DNA of 64,000 bases from Orientallactaga sibirica (GCA_036365145.1 JAEOAD010000052.1:11035501-11099500), one strand, 5' to 3'; positions 1 to 10,454 are shown, numbered from the stretch's first letter. Numbers and translations are program-made. The notes: generated from the sequence alone by a model not told the origin.

Positions 1-55
1 AGTTCCAGGTTAGCCTGGACTAGAGTGAAACCCTACCTCAACCCCTCCCCCCAAA
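1..55 (+). mobile_element. B1 SINE, 3' end only
   Basis: AGTTCCAGGTTAGCCTGGAC and ACCCTACCTC are the 3' part of a B1. The element is cut by the window start and followed by a TG microsatellite. Confidence 0.8.
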
Positions 56-56
56 A

Positions 57-60
<4 letters not shown>

Positions 61-100
<40 letters not shown>
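61..100. repeat. (TG)n microsatellite
   Basis: About 16 TG units grow out of the A/C-rich tail of the preceding B1 and end in TATATA. Confidence 0.95.
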
Positions 101-130
101 ATATGTACAAATATATATGTATTTATTTAT

Positions 131-352
131 TTTTTAATTTTTTAAAATTTATTTGCAAGCACAGAGAGAGAGAGAGAGATAGAAAAGAGGCAGACAGAGA
201 GAGAATGGGCACACCAGGGCCTCTAGCCATGGCAAACGAACTCCAGATGCATGTGCCCCTTGTGCATCTGGCTTACGTGGGTCCTGGAGAATCGAACTGG
301 GATCCTTTGGCTCGCCGGCAAATGCCTTAATTGGTAAGCCATTCTCCAGGCC
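131..352 (-). mobile_element. B2-type SINE, group A
   Basis: Antisense copy. It has a (GA)n tail at 160-205, the body AACTCCAGATGCATGTGCCC, and a head ending AAGCCATTCTCCAGGCC. Confidence 0.85.
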
Positions 353-430
353 ATATTTATTTATTATATATACATACACATACATAAGTATGTGTGTGTG
401 TTTGTGTGTGTGTGTGCATATGTTTGCTTT

Positions 431-575
431 TTGTTTTTCCAAAGTAGGGTTGCACTCTAGCACAGGCTAATCTGGCACTCACTCTTTAGTCCCAGCTGGA
501 CTTGAACTCACAGTAATTTGCCTATCTCTGCCTTCCAAGTGCTGGGATTAAAGGTGTGCGTCACTACACCCAGCT
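431..575 (-). mobile_element. B1 SINE, diverged
   Basis: Antisense copy ending CACTACACCCAGCT. It has many substitutions, for example in the usual GGTAGGGTCTCAC block. Confidence 0.85.
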
Positions 576-599
576 GAAAATAGTTTTTTTTGGCAATTT

Positions 600-757
600 T
601 TTTTTTTTTTTTTTGGTTTTCCGAGGTAGGGTCTCACTCTAGTTCAGGCTGACCTGGAATTCACTATGTATTCTTAGGGTGGCCTTGAACTCACGGTGAT
701 CTTCTTACCTCTGCCTCCCGAGTGCTGGGATTAAAGGCGTGCGCCACCACGCCCGGC
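600..757 (-). mobile_element. B1 SINE, full length
   Basis: Antisense copy with poly-T, CCGAGGTAGGGTCTCAC, and end CACCACGCCCGGC, close to consensus. Confidence 0.93.
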
Positions 758-777
758 TTTGGCAATTTTTTAAAGAT

Positions 778-1058
778 TTATTATTATTTTTTTATTTATT
801 AGAGACAGAGACAGAGAGAGGAGAGAATGAATGGTCTACAGCCGTACTACCCTGAACGCGCCCGATCTTGTCTGCTCTCGGAAGCTAAGCAGGGTTGGGT
901 CTGGTTAGTACTTGGATAGGAAAATGGGTGTGCCAGGGCCTCTAGCCACTGCAAATGAACTCCAGATGCATGCGCCACCATGTGCATCTGGAGAATCGAA
1001 CCGGGGTCCTTAGGCTTCACAGGCATGCACCTTAACCACTAAGCCATCTCTCCAGCCC
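778..1058 (-). mobile_element. B2-type SINE, group A, split by 5S rRNA
   Basis: The tail (TTTATTTATT, GA-rich) lies at 778-833. The body and head resume at 922 with AATGGGTGTGCCAGGGCC and end AGCCATCTCTCCAGCC. The 88-bp 5S fragment sits exactly at the tail/body border. Confidence 0.9.
834..921 (+). pseudogene. 5S rRNA fragment (first 88 nt) inside a SINE
   Basis: The segment aligns without gaps to positions 1-88 of mammalian 5S rRNA as recalled, from GTCTAC to TTGGATAGGA. About eight substitutions are seen, most of them transitions (four C to T). Most of the internal promoter (A box and C box region) is covered, but the last ~33 nt and terminator are missing, so it is a pseudogene. It lies within a minus-strand B2-type element, and AATG occurs at both junctions. 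Confidence 0.93.
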
Positions 1059-1077
1059 CGAAAACATTTTTTTTAAT

Positions 1078-1291
1078 GGGGGGGGGGAGAGTTAGAGAGA
1101 GAATGGGTGCGCCAGGGCCTTTTCAGCTGCTGTGAGTGAGCTCCAGATGCGTGCACCGTCTTGTGAGCATGTGCGATGTTATGCGCTTGTGTCACTTTTG
1201 CGTCTGGCTGAATGTGGGATGTGGAGATTCCAACGGGCGTTCTTAGGCTTTGCGGGCAGGCACCTTAACCACTAAGTCATCTCTCCAGCCC
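1078..1291 (-). mobile_element. B2-type SINE, group B
   Basis: Antisense copy carrying the group B body (TTGTGAGCATGTGCGATG, then TTGTGTCACTTTTGCG). Confidence 0.88.
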
Positions 1292-1505
1292 TTGAAAGCA
1301 CAGTTTTAAAAAATAACATATTAACATATGTTTTCCATGTTAGGATGGGGGTGATGACTTGTAAGGTCTTATTCTATATTAAACTATAGAATTGGAAGTT
1401 CATTGTTATTCTTTCTCCCCTTGTTATATGGAGGAAAGCCTGAGGTTTTTTTGTGCTCATTGCTAGCTTGTCTTCATATCACTGCCCACTTTCTTTTTTT
1501 TTTTT

Positions 1506-1510
<5 letters not shown>

Positions 1511-1545
<35 letters not shown>

Positions 1546-1756
1546 AGAAAGATGCAGAGAGAAAGAGAATGGGTGTGTCAGGGCCTTTCAGCCACTATTA
1601 ACGAACACCAGGTGCCTGTGTCCCCTTGTGCGCATGTGCGACATTGCGTGCTTGTGTCACTTTTGCATCTGACTAAATGTGGGACCTGGAGATTCGAACG
1701 GTTGTTCTTAGGCTTCACAGGCAGGCGCCTTAACGACTAAGCCATCTCTCCAGCCC
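1511..1756 (-). mobile_element. B2-type SINE, group B
   Basis: Antisense copy with a long (GA)n tail at 1511-1540 and the end CATCTCTCCAGCCC. Confidence 0.9.
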
Positions 1757-1771
1757 TCACTGCCCATTTTC

Positions 1772-1911
1772 TTTTTTTTTTTTTTTTTTTTTGGTTTTTC
1801 GATTTTTCGAGGTAGGGTCTCACTCTGGCCCAGGCTGACCTGGAATTAACTATGTAGTCTCAGGGTGGCCTCGAACTCACGGCGATCCTCCTACCTCTGC
1901 CTCCCGAGTGC
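1772..1911 (-). mobile_element. B1 SINE, 5' truncated, with target-site duplication
   Basis: The copy lacks its first ~35 bases, stopping at CTCCCGAGTG. The flanks CCATTTTC on the left (near 1764) and right (1911-1918) look like a target-site duplication, so truncation happened at insertion. Confidence 0.85.
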
Positions 1912-1918
1912 CATTTTC

Positions 1919-2370
1919 ATTTTAAGTAAGATTCATTGCATCCATGGTGTCCAATCTTTTGACATTGTGATGTGATGTCATCTACACATGTGTTGGGCCG
2001 TGTTCATAGCTGTCTTGGGCTGTGTGTGGTGTGTAGGCTGCATGTTGGGCATGCCTGTTGAGTGTCAACAGTTACTTCAAACACTTGTGGGTCAGAATGG
2101 GGTCAAGATGATCAGGTCAGAGGTGGAGAAGAATGTTCAAGGGAAAAAAGGTAGATATTTCCAAGTCACAGCTTCAGTCATTTTTCTAAAGAAAACGTGT
2201 TCCTCCTTAATATATTTAATGACCCAAATAACTTAGCCTGATTATACTATTTAAAGTGTACTGTTTGGAAGTGGTTGGGAAAAGTTTTCCTTCCTTTAAA
2301 TTTACCTCCTTCCAAGAATACACAAAATAAGACTCTTAACCAATATTTCTGTTACTCTTAGGTTAAGAGT
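1919..2370. other. Non-SINE intron or flank sequence
   Basis: There is no gene or recent repeat. The stretch 1940-2030 (GTGTCCAATCTTTTGACATT, later GTCTTGGGC) resembles an old mammalian interspersed repeat, but I could not assign it. Confidence 0.4.
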
Positions 2371-2380
2371 AATGCATTTT

Positions 2381-2727
2381 GGGGCTGTGGAGATGATTCA
2401 GCAGTTAAAGGCACTTGCTTCCAAAGCCTGCTGGCCTGCATTCAATTCCTGGCACCCATATAAAGCCGGATGCCGTGGTGGATGTGCCCATAATCCCCAT
2501 GTGCCTGAGACAACAGGAGGCAGAGCCAGGAGAGTCCAGACTCTTAAGCAGCTAGTCTGACATTCCCTTTCAGTCTGGCAGCTTGTTTGCAGCAGTGAGA
2601 GACCCTTCTCAAAAAGGGTGGAGCACAGCACCTTGACGTTGTCCACTGACCTCCACCGTGTACGATGACACACACGGATACCATAAGATAAGTAGATAGT
2701 TTACAAAAGCCTGTTTTCAAAAAGAAC
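2381..2727 (+). mobile_element. Old long B2-related SINE with target-site duplication
   Basis: The head GGGGCTGTGGAGATGATTCA is followed by a body (GATGTGCCCATAATCCCCAT, CTGACCTCCACC) unlike groups A-C. AATGCATTTT flanks it at 2371-2380 and 2728-2737. Confidence 0.8.
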
Positions 2728-2814
2728 AATGCATTTTACCTATGCTTAGTAAGTAATTGGGCTCATTAAAGCTCATTTGACTCTCAGGTGATATGTTTTA
2801 GGAAATATGATTAT

Positions 2815-3110
2815 TGGGCTGAAGAGATGGTTCAGCCATTAACGGCACTTGATTACAAAGTCAAATAGCCTGAGTTTGATTCCCCAGTACCCCTGTAAAG
2901 CCAGGTGCACGAACTGATGCATGTATCTGGAATTTGTTTACAGTGGCTAACGGGCCTGGTATACCCATATTCTCATTCTCTCTCTCTCCCTTACTTTCCT
3001 CCCTCCTTCCTTTTCTTTCATTCCCTCCTTCCCTCTCCCCTATTTCTTCCCTTCTCCCTCCCTCTCTCTACTTGCACCCATATAAATAAAAATATATATA
3101 TTTTTAAAGT
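2815..3110 (+). mobile_element. B2-type SINE, group A, diverged
   Basis: Sense copy from GGGCTGAAGAGATGGTTCAG through a long CT-rich tail (2970-3075) to an AT-rich end. Confidence 0.85.
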
Positions 3111-3181
3111 TCTGACTAAAATACGATTTTTTTAAAAGATGCATTCAGTCCCCCAAATTACAAAATTTTAGTTGAACTGAA

Positions 3182-3330
3182 TTTTTTTTTTTTCAAGGTA
3201 GGGTCTCACTCTAGCCCAGGCTGACCTGGAATTTACTATGTAGTTCCAGGCTAGTCTCCAACTCACAGTGATCCTCCTACCTCTGCCTCCTGAGTGCTGG
3301 GATTAAAGACATGAGCCATCATACCCTGCT
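3182..3330 (-). mobile_element. B1 SINE with target-site duplication
   Basis: Antisense copy flanked by TGAACTGAA on the left (~3174) and right (3331). Confidence 0.9.
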
Positions 3331-3569
3331 TGAACTGAAATTTTTTGAATGTCATAACCTCACCTAATAAGCAGACATTGTCTGTTTTTTCAAAGCCTAG
3401 GAGAGATAAAAAGTTCACCTAACTAAATGCATATATGATTTGGAATGCAGTGAGTGCACTCGAGTTTATGAGAACAGTGAAAGGAGATGTTGAAGGATAG
3501 AAAGTACTTGCATTAGGAAACCAAAGAGTAAATCTTCAACAAGGATGTAGTATGAATGTGCTTTAATTT

Positions 3570-3716
3570 TTAGGTTTTTTGAGGTAGGGTCTCACTCTAG
3601 CTCAGGCTGACCTGGAATTCACTCTGTATTCTCAGGGGGCCCTTGAACTCATGGTGATCCTCCTACCTCTGCCTCTTGAGTGCTGGGATTAAAGGCGTGT
3701 GCCACCATGCCTGGCT
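3570..3716 (-). mobile_element. B1 SINE
   Basis: Antisense, full length, ending ACCATGCCTGGCT. The next B1 follows almost directly. Confidence 0.9.
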
Positions 3717-3719
3717 CTA

Positions 3720-3869
3720 TTTTTTATTTTTTTGAGGTAGGGTCTTGCTTTAGTCCAGGCTGACCTGGAATTCACTGTATATTCTCAGGGTGGCCTCAAG
3801 ATCATGGTGATCCTCCTCCCTCTGCCTCCTGAGTGCTGAGATTAAAGGTGTGCACCACCACACCTAGCT
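3720..3869 (-). mobile_element. B1 SINE
   Basis: Antisense copy, second of a tandem B1 pair, ending CACCACACCTAGCT. Confidence 0.9.
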
Positions 3870-3963
3870 TTAGATAATTATGTTTCTCCTGTGTAGCTAG
3901 AAACTTTTTCATATATATGAATGTTTATAGTTGGATTTTGGTACTCTGTTCCTTATTATCTAC

Positions 3964-4195
3964 TTTTTAAAATTATTTTATTTATTTTTGGAGAGAGACA
4001 CAGAGAGAGACGGAGAGGGAGAGGGAGACAGAGATGGGCGCGCCAGCAGCCTTTCAGCTGCTGTGAACGAAATCGAGATGTGTGCGCCCCCTTGTGGTCA
4101 AGTGCGGTATTGTGCCCTTGTGTCACTGGAGATTGGAACCCGGTTCTTAGGCTTAGCAGGCAGGCGCCTTAACCGCTAAGCCATCTCTCCAGCCC
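3964..4195 (-). mobile_element. B2-type SINE, group B
   Basis: Antisense copy with CCCCCTTGTGGTCAAGTGCG. TTATCTACTTTTT occurs at both ends (near 3956 and 4197), consistent with a target-site duplication. Confidence 0.92.
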
Positions 4196-4207
4196 TTATC
4201 TACTTTT

Positions 4208-4428
4208 TTTTGGAGAGAGTCAGAGAGAGAGAGAAAGAATGGGCATGCCAGTGGCCTCTCAGCTGCTGTTAACGAACTTCAGATGTGTGTACCCCCTTGT
4301 GGGCAAATGCAGCATTGTGCCCTTGCATCACTTTTTGTGTCTGGCTAAACATGGGACCTGGAGAATCGAACCAGTATTTTTAGGCTTCACAGGTAGGCAC
4401 CTTAACCGCTAAGCCATCTTTCCAGCCC
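4208..4428 (-). mobile_element. B2-type SINE, group B
   Basis: Antisense copy inserted beside the previous element at its right-hand TACTTTTT site. Confidence 0.9.
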
Positions 4429-4671
4429 ATTATGTTACATTTTAACCACCTTTTGCACATGTTATATCAACCTGGGCCTGGAAGCATTTGAGAAGATAGC
4501 CTATACAAACAGGGCAGGATTAGAAAATTTCAAAGTAGATTATACCTAGACAATGGAAGTCATTGAGTGTATTTTACTCTCTGATTGGTAAAGGGCGAAT
4601 AAGAGATCTAAGCAAGGATCTAAGGAGGCTGGAACTGGGTGTAAGAATATTATTATTTTCTTCTTTTTTTT

Positions 4672-4897
4672 AGCATTTTATTTATTTATTTAGAGAGAGA
4701 GAGAGATAGAATGAGTGAGAGAAAGAGGCAGATAGAGAGAAAGAGAATGGGCATATCAGGGCTTCCAGCCGCTGCAAATGAACTCCAGACACCTGCGCCA
4801 CCTTGTGCATCTGGCTTCACATGGGTCCTGGGAAATCGAACCTTGGGTCCTTTGGCTTTGCAAGCAAGGGCCTTAACCGCTAAGCCATCTCTCCAGC
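4672..4897 (-). mobile_element. B2-type SINE, group A
   Basis: Antisense copy with TTTATTTATT and GA tail, ending GCCATCTCTCCAGC. Confidence 0.9.
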
Positions 4898-5057
4898 TTT
4901 TTTTTTTTTTTTAAGGTTTTTTTGAAGTAGGATCTTGCTGTAGCCAGGTTGACCTTGAATTCACTATGTAGTTTCAGGCTTGCCTTACACTTGTGGTGAT
5001 CCTCCTACCTCTGTCTCCCAAGTACTGGGATTAAAGGCATGTGCTACCATGCCTGGC
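4898..5057 (-). mobile_element. B1 SINE, diverged
   Basis: Antisense copy immediately after the group A element. Its poly-T is continuous with that element's end. Confidence 0.85.
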
Positions 5058-5069
5058 TTTATTATTATT

Positions 5070-5106
5070 ATTTCTTTTTCTTCTTTCCTCCCCTCCTCCT
5101 CCTCCT

Positions 5107-5139
<33 letters not shown>
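5070..5139. repeat. Polypyrimidine tract and poly-T
   Basis: (TCC)n-like CTCCTCCTCC runs into about 30 T residues that form the tail of the next B1. Confidence 0.85.
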
Positions 5140-5140
<1 letters not shown>

Positions 5141-5270
5141 GTTTTCGAGGTAGGGTCTCACTTTAGCCCAAGCTGACCTGGAATTCACTATGTAGTCTCA
5201 GGGTGGCTTCAGACTCCCTACCTCTGTCTCCTGAGGGCTGGGATTAAAGGCGTGTATCACCACGCCCAGC
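5110..5270 (-). mobile_element. B1 SINE with small internal deletion
   Basis: Antisense copy. The usual CACGGCGATCCTC segment is missing between TTCAGACTC and CCTACCTCTG. Confidence 0.88.
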
Positions 5271-5525
5271 TAAGAATATTATTTCCTGATGGTTATTGAC
5301 AGTATGAAAGATGCATTAAGAATAGAAAATTTTAATAGGAAATAGTTCAGTAAAGAAATCATGGGGCTTTGAACTATATTGATAGCAGATGGACTGGCAA
5401 GTTGAGCAGATATGGAAGAAATGGTTAGAGTCTACAGGATTCTACTCAGAATCCTAGACACATAGAAACAAACGTAGTTCACACTGTGGACGTAAGGTGA
5501 AGTGAAATTAATAATCTGAGCCTCA

Positions 5526-5724
5526 GGCTGGAGAAGTGGTTTACCAGTTAAGGTGCTTGCCTGCAAATCAAAGTACTCAGGTTCAATTCCCCAGGACCCA
5601 TGTAAATCCAGATGCACAAGGTGGCACATGAGTCTACATTTTGTTTACATGGCTAGAGGCTCAGGAGTGCTTATTCTATCTCTCTACCTGCCTCTTTCTC
5701 TCTCTCGCTGAAATAAATGAATTT
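5526..5724 (+). mobile_element. B2-type SINE, group A
   Basis: Sense copy with B box GGTTCAATTCCCC and a tail ending CTCGCTGAAATAAATGAA. Confidence 0.88.
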
Positions 5725-5868
5725 TGTTTTCCGAGGTAAGGCCTCACTCTAGCCCTGGCTGACCTGGAATTCACTATATAGTCTCAGGGTGGCCTTAAAC
5801 TCATGGTAGTCCTCCTACACCTGCCTCCCAAGTTCTAGGATTAAAGATGTCTGCTACCATGCCTGGCT
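5725..5868 (-). mobile_element. B1 SINE
   Basis: Antisense copy facing the preceding sense B2 element, ending ACCATGCCTGGCT. Confidence 0.88.
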
Positions 5869-5884
5869 AAAAATATGTTCTAAA

Positions 5885-5985
5885 AACTCTGAGTTTGAGG
5901 CCAGCCTGAGACTACATAGTGAATTCCAGGTCAGCCTAGGCTACAGTGAACCCTACTTGGAAACCCCCTTTGCCCCCCAAAGAAG
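5885..5985 (+). mobile_element. B1 SINE, 3' half
   Basis: Sense, 5'-truncated copy starting GAGTTTGAGGCCAGCCTGAG. It can pair with the antisense B1 at 5725. Confidence 0.8.
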
Positions 5986-6327
5986 TACAAATATCCACTT
6001 ATATTTTTGTCTTATCACTTTGCCATTAATATCTGTTTCTAAGTGAACTCACAGGACACAAAGACACCGTTTCCATGACAGCTTTAGTAGAAAAGACATA
6101 CATAGCAAAGCAGGAAGGAAAAAAGACATCAGGCACAGTGTGAAGAAATTCAGTTGAAGACTTACAGTGTTCTTTCTCTCACAGGAATGGACTACCTAGA
6201 AGGTGTTTTTCTGCCCAGAGAAATTGACTTTAAGATTCAAAACCCAGTATTGTTGTGGGAACAGGCCTTGTGGGCAGTTTGTCTATGTAGCTACCCATAA
6301 CTAACATAACTTCAGACTTTTACTATT
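5986..6327. other. Intron sequence, no feature seen
   Basis: Unique-looking sequence with short ORFs only and no recognisable exon or repeat. Confidence 0.5.
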
Positions 6328-6340
6328 TACAATCACTCTT

Positions 6341-6481
6341 TTTTTTTTTGGTTTTTTGAGGTAGGGTCTTGCTGTAGTCCAGGCTGACCTGGAATTCACT
6401 ATGTAGTCTCAGGGTGGCCCTGAACTCACGGCTATCCTTCTGAGTGCTGGGATTAAAGGCGTGCGCCACCACGCCTAGCTC
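6341..6481 (-). mobile_element. B1 SINE with target-site duplication
   Basis: TACAATCACTCTT flanks the element at 6328-6340 and 6482-6494. A ~20-bp internal piece is missing before CTGAGTGCTGGG. Confidence 0.93.
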
Positions 6482-6494
6482 TACAATCACTCTT

Positions 6495-7014
6495 TATAAA
6501 TAAGCATGGCAAACTGGCACAACAGAGTTCAGTGAGCTTCCAAGATTATTATCAAGTGCAAAGTACTCTCAAATCTGAATCCCAAGACCAGGCTTGAAGG
6601 ATCTGCTCTAATGACTGATTGCTGCATCAGGCCTGTTAACTCTTGTAAAACTCAGCCCTCTTTCCCGGTTGTAGGCTGCAGGTACTGCCGTGCAGGCTAT
6701 GAATTTTTCATTCTCTTAAATACACTTGTAGTTTGAATTTATACTAGACCTCAAATATTTCCTTCTCTTTGTGATTGTGCCTTAGTGACGGCCTTTAAAT
6801 ATCTGAAATGATCAGAAAAAGTAAGAATGAATCAATTAATGCCTGATGTAAAATGTCTGATTCTGTACTTCTCACAAGAGTAGAGCTGTTTGTGAATTCT
6901 AATTCTTTAACATATACTCACAGTGGTTTATGTATTTTTGCATATGTCTTCCAGTTAAATTCTACTTTTTACTGTTCATTGAGGTATTAGAGCAAATAAG
7001 ATATTTCTTTGAGA
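6495..7014. other. Intron sequence, no feature seen
   Basis: Non-repetitive and AT-rich. No exon, RNA gene or repeat recognised. Confidence 0.5.
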
Positions 7015-7180
7015 ATTTTATTTTATTTTATTTTATTTTATTTATTTTTATTTATTTATTTTTTTGGTTTTTCGAGGTAGGGTCTTACTCTGGCCCAGGC
7101 TGACCTGGAATTAACTATGTAGTCTCAGGGTGGCCTTGAACTCACGGCAATCCTCCTACCTCTGGAGTGCTGTGCCACTG
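7015..7180 (-). mobile_element. B1 SINE with (TTTTA)n tail, degraded 5' end
   Basis: The tail TTTTATTTTATTTTA is followed by a B1 body that is intact to CTCCTACCTCTG and then scrambled (GAGTGCTGTGCCACTGCC). Confidence 0.82.
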
Positions 7181-7895
7181 CCCTCTTTGAGAATTTTAGA
7201 CTGTTGCTTCCCTTTGAGCATAGCACAACAGGACTCTGCCTAATAGGTAAAAATTCTTTGGTGGTGGTAATGACCGTGTGTGCTGTCCCTCCTCTAATCC
7301 CTCCCCTCCTCTCCTCTCCAAGATTTATGACCAGGACTATTGAAAGTTCATCTTTATTGTATCTTTGTATTCATTCCTTTTTAAAGGCAAATAATTACTT
7401 ATGAATGACCACATTCTATTTCAGTTTACAGTTAGATTATTTACAGCTTCTAGCTATCATGAGTCATGTTAAAACATTGTTGTACAAGTCCTTCATATTA
7501 ATACATAGTTTCATTTGTCTTAGATAAGCATGGAAAGGAATTTCTGGGTCATATGATAAGTCTGTGCTTTAATTAATTTGAGGAATAAGCATTTGTTTCA
7601 AGGTGACTGCATTGGTTTGTAGCTTGGAGCTGTACTGTTGGGATGTTTCTGACAGCTGTGTAGTATAACCACTGTGCTGAGCAACTCGTCATGTGCTTAT
7701 TCGTCATTTGTTTACCCCCTTTGTGAATTTTCTATCCATTCTGCCCAAGTTCCCAAGTTTTTATTTCAGCAGTTTGTCTTCTTGAATTGTAAAGAACATT
7801 TATATATTTTGTAAATAAAGTTTAAAATGATATGATTTTCAAGGATTGTTTTTCCTTTTATATGATTCATCTTTTGTGAGTGTGTATGTGTGGCC
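7181..7895. other. Intron sequence, no feature seen
   Basis: Non-SINE sequence. AATAAA near 7815 has no supporting exon. It may contain old L1-like sequence, but I cannot prove this. Confidence 0.4.
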
Positions 7896-8001
7896 TTTTT
7901 TTTTTTTTTTTTTTTTTTTTTTGAGGTAGGGTGTCAGTGTAGCCCAGGCTTACCTGGAATTCACTATGTAATCTCAGGCTAGCATTGAACTCACAGCGAT
8001 C
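7896..8001 (-). mobile_element. B1 SINE, 5' truncated
   Basis: Antisense copy ending abruptly at CACAGCGATCC. Confidence 0.82.
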
Positions 8002-8016
8002 CAGCCCTATTTTTTT

Positions 8017-8022
8017 AAATTT

Positions 8023-8065
<43 letters not shown>

Positions 8066-8322
8066 TTTTTTTGGAGAGAGACACAGAGAGAGACAGAGAG
8101 AGAGGGAGAGGAAGACAGAGATGGGCGCACCAGCAGTCTTTCAGCTGCTGTGAACGAAATCCAGATGTGTGTGCCCCCTTGTGGTCAAGTGCGGCATTGT
8201 GCCCTTGCATCACTGCATCTGGCTAAACGTGGGACCTGGAGATTGGAACCGCTGGAGATTGGAACCAGTGTTCTTAGGCTTAGGAGGCAGGCACCTTAAC
8301 CCCTAAGCCATCTCTCCAGCCC
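8017..8322 (-). mobile_element. B2-type SINE, group B, with (TTTA)n tail
   Basis: The tail has about 11 TTTA units (8020-8067), then the GA tract and group B body. A short duplication, GGAGATTGGAACC, occurs at ~8237 and ~8253. Confidence 0.92.
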
Positions 8323-8512
8323 CGAGATGACTTAGGGGTTAAGGTGCTTGCCTGCAAAGCCTAAGGACCTGGGTTTGACTCCCTAGAACCCACGTAAGCC
8401 AGATGCACAAGGTGGCATATGTGTCTGGATTTTGTTTGCAGTGGCTAGAGGCCCTGGCACACCCATTCTCTCACTCCCTCTAATAAATAAATAAAAATAA
8501 AATATAAAAAAC
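8323..8512 (+). mobile_element. B2-type SINE, group A
   Basis: Sense copy whose head (GAGATGACTTAGGGGTTAAG) directly abuts the head of the antisense element at 8322. It ends AATAAATAAAAATAAAA. Confidence 0.9.
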
Positions 8513-8700
8513 ATTTTATTTGAGAAAGAAGCAGAGAGAGACAGACAGAATGGGCATGCCAGGGCCTCTGCCACTGCAAATGAGTTCCAGACACAAGTGC
8601 CACCTTGTATATCCAGCTTTACATGGGTACTAAAGAATCAAATCTGGGTCCTGTGGCTTTACCAGTAAGTTCCTTAATCACTAAGCCATCTCTCCAGCCC
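8513..8700 (-). mobile_element. B2-type SINE, group A
   Basis: Antisense copy directly abutting the sense copy tail to tail, forming an inverted pair. Confidence 0.9.
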
Positions 8701-9068
8701 TCAAACACTTTCACAGTTTTTTTTTTTCCCCTGTGGCCAAAATTTGTAATGTACTGGAAAAATCCAGTTTCAGAACTTGAATGTTGAAACCTAGAAATAT
8801 TACATTTCAAAGGCAAATGTTCTTTTGCCTCATTCATGCTTTGTCTGTGGAGATGGAGAAGTGACTTACCAATGAAAGAGTCCAGTGGTAAGGCAGGTTG
8901 GGTAGATAAGTTTTGATCCTAGGAGCCCTTGGCTTCAGCAGGGTCTTAGAGCATTGTACTGTACAGGGGAATTTCTGAACTAATACTGAGGTTAGCTGAA
9001 ATTTGGTGGATCTTATGTAGAGTAGATGTTATTTCTTTAGAACAAATGATCTGTTGTTGATGAGGTAT
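8701..9068. other. Intron sequence, no feature seen
   Basis: No exon or clear repeat. It is a gap between two SINE blocks. Confidence 0.5.
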
Positions 9069-9215
9069 CTTTTTTTTCTTTCTATGAGGTAGGTCTCGCT
9101 TTAGTCCAGGCTGACCTGGAACTCACACTGTAGTCTTAGGTTGGCTTGATCTTACAGATTCTCCTATCTCTGCCTCCTGAATGCTGGGATTATACGTGTG
9201 TGCCACCATGCCTGT
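9069..9215 (-). mobile_element. B1 SINE, diverged
   Basis: Antisense copy, first of two adjacent B1s. Confidence 0.85.
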
Positions 9216-9223
9216 CCCCTCCC

Positions 9224-9363
9224 TTTGTAGTTTTTGGAGGTAGGGTTTTGCTGTAGTCCAGGCTGACCTGGAATTAGTCTCAGGCTGGCCTCAAAATCAC
9301 TGTGATCCTCCTACATCAGCCTCCTGAGTGCTGGGATGAAAGGCATGTGTCACCATGCCTGGC
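9224..9363 (-). mobile_element. B1 SINE
   Basis: Antisense copy. GTATCTTTTTT before the pair (~9064) and after it (~9366) suggests the pair shares one target site. Confidence 0.85.
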
Positions 9364-9494
9364 AAGTATCTTTTTTATACTATACTTCACTTAATAACAG
9401 TTTTAAGAGACAGGCTTTATAGGTATGATCCTTTTATACATAAGGACATAAATTCTCAGGTTAGGGACTTACTCATGCACATCATGCCCTTTTC

Positions 9495-9690
9495 TTTTTA
9501 TTTATTGAGAGAGAGAGAGGTAGAGAGAGAGAATGGGCACACCAAGACTTTTAGCTGCTATGAATGAACTCCAGATGTGTGCACCCCTTTGTGTATATGT
9601 GTGACATTGTGTGAATACATCACTGTGTCTGGCTTAGAGTTCTTAGGCTTCACAGGCAAGCACCTTAACCACTAATCATCTCCCCAGCCC
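9495..9690 (-). mobile_element. B2-type SINE, group B, diverged
   Basis: Antisense copy with CACCCCTTTGTGTATATGTG in the body and an end missing one G of the A box (ACTAATCATCTCC). Confidence 0.85.
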
Positions 9691-9812
9691 GTCCTAGTTC
9701 ATTTTGTCCATATTCTTTATATTCCTTCTATATAGCTGCTTCCCTACTATATCATAGTTAACTTGCAAGTTCTTTGATCATCTTAGTGTATTTATTTATC
9801 CTGATAGTTTTG

Positions 9813-9937
9813 ATTTTTCAAGGTAAGGCTGACCTGGAACTGACTCTGTAGCTCCAGGCTGGCCTTGAACTCACAGCAGTCTTCCTACCTCTGCTTCCCG
9901 AGTGCTGGGATTAAAGGTATGCACCACCATGTCTAGT
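9813..9937 (-). mobile_element. B1 SINE, internally deleted
   Basis: Antisense copy lacking the GGTCTCACTCTAGCCCA segment after CAAGGTA. Confidence 0.82.
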
Positions 9938-9950
9938 TTATGCTGGTTGT

Positions 9951-10155
9951 CTTTTTTTTTTTAAAAAAAAAATTATTTATTTGCAAGCAGAGAGAGACAG
10001 AGATGAGCGATAGAAAGAGTGTCTAGCCACTGCAAATAAACTCCAGATATAGGTGCCACTTTGTTCCTCTGGCTTTACATGGGTACTGGGGAATTGAACG
10101 CCAGTCCTTAGGCTTTGCAGGCAAATACCTTAACTGCTGAGCCATCTCTTTAGCT
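9951..10155 (-). mobile_element. B2-type SINE, group A
   Basis: Antisense copy, first of the serial insertions at the TGCTGGTAG site. Confidence 0.85.
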
Positions 10156-10164
10156 ACTGCTGGT

Positions 10165-10181
10165 AGTTTTTTAAAAAAAAT

Positions 10182-10232
<51 letters not shown>

Positions 10233-10429
10233 TTTCTTTATTTCTTTATTTATGAGGGGAGAGAGATAGAAAGAGAATAGGTGCCACAGGGCCTCTAGCC
10301 GCTGCAAATGAACTCCAGATGCTTGTGCTACTTTGTGCATCTGGCTTAATGTGGGTCCTGGGGTGTTGAACCTCATGCTGTTAAGCTTTACAGGCAAGTG
10401 CCTTAACCACTGAGCCATCTCTTCAGCCC
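10165..10429 (-). mobile_element. B2-type SINE, group A, with (TTTA)n
   Basis: (TTTA)n at ~10180-10235, then the body. TGCTGGTAG occurs just before (10158) and after (10432). Confidence 0.92.
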
Positions 10430-10454
10430 CATGCTGGTAGATTTTTTCCCCTGT

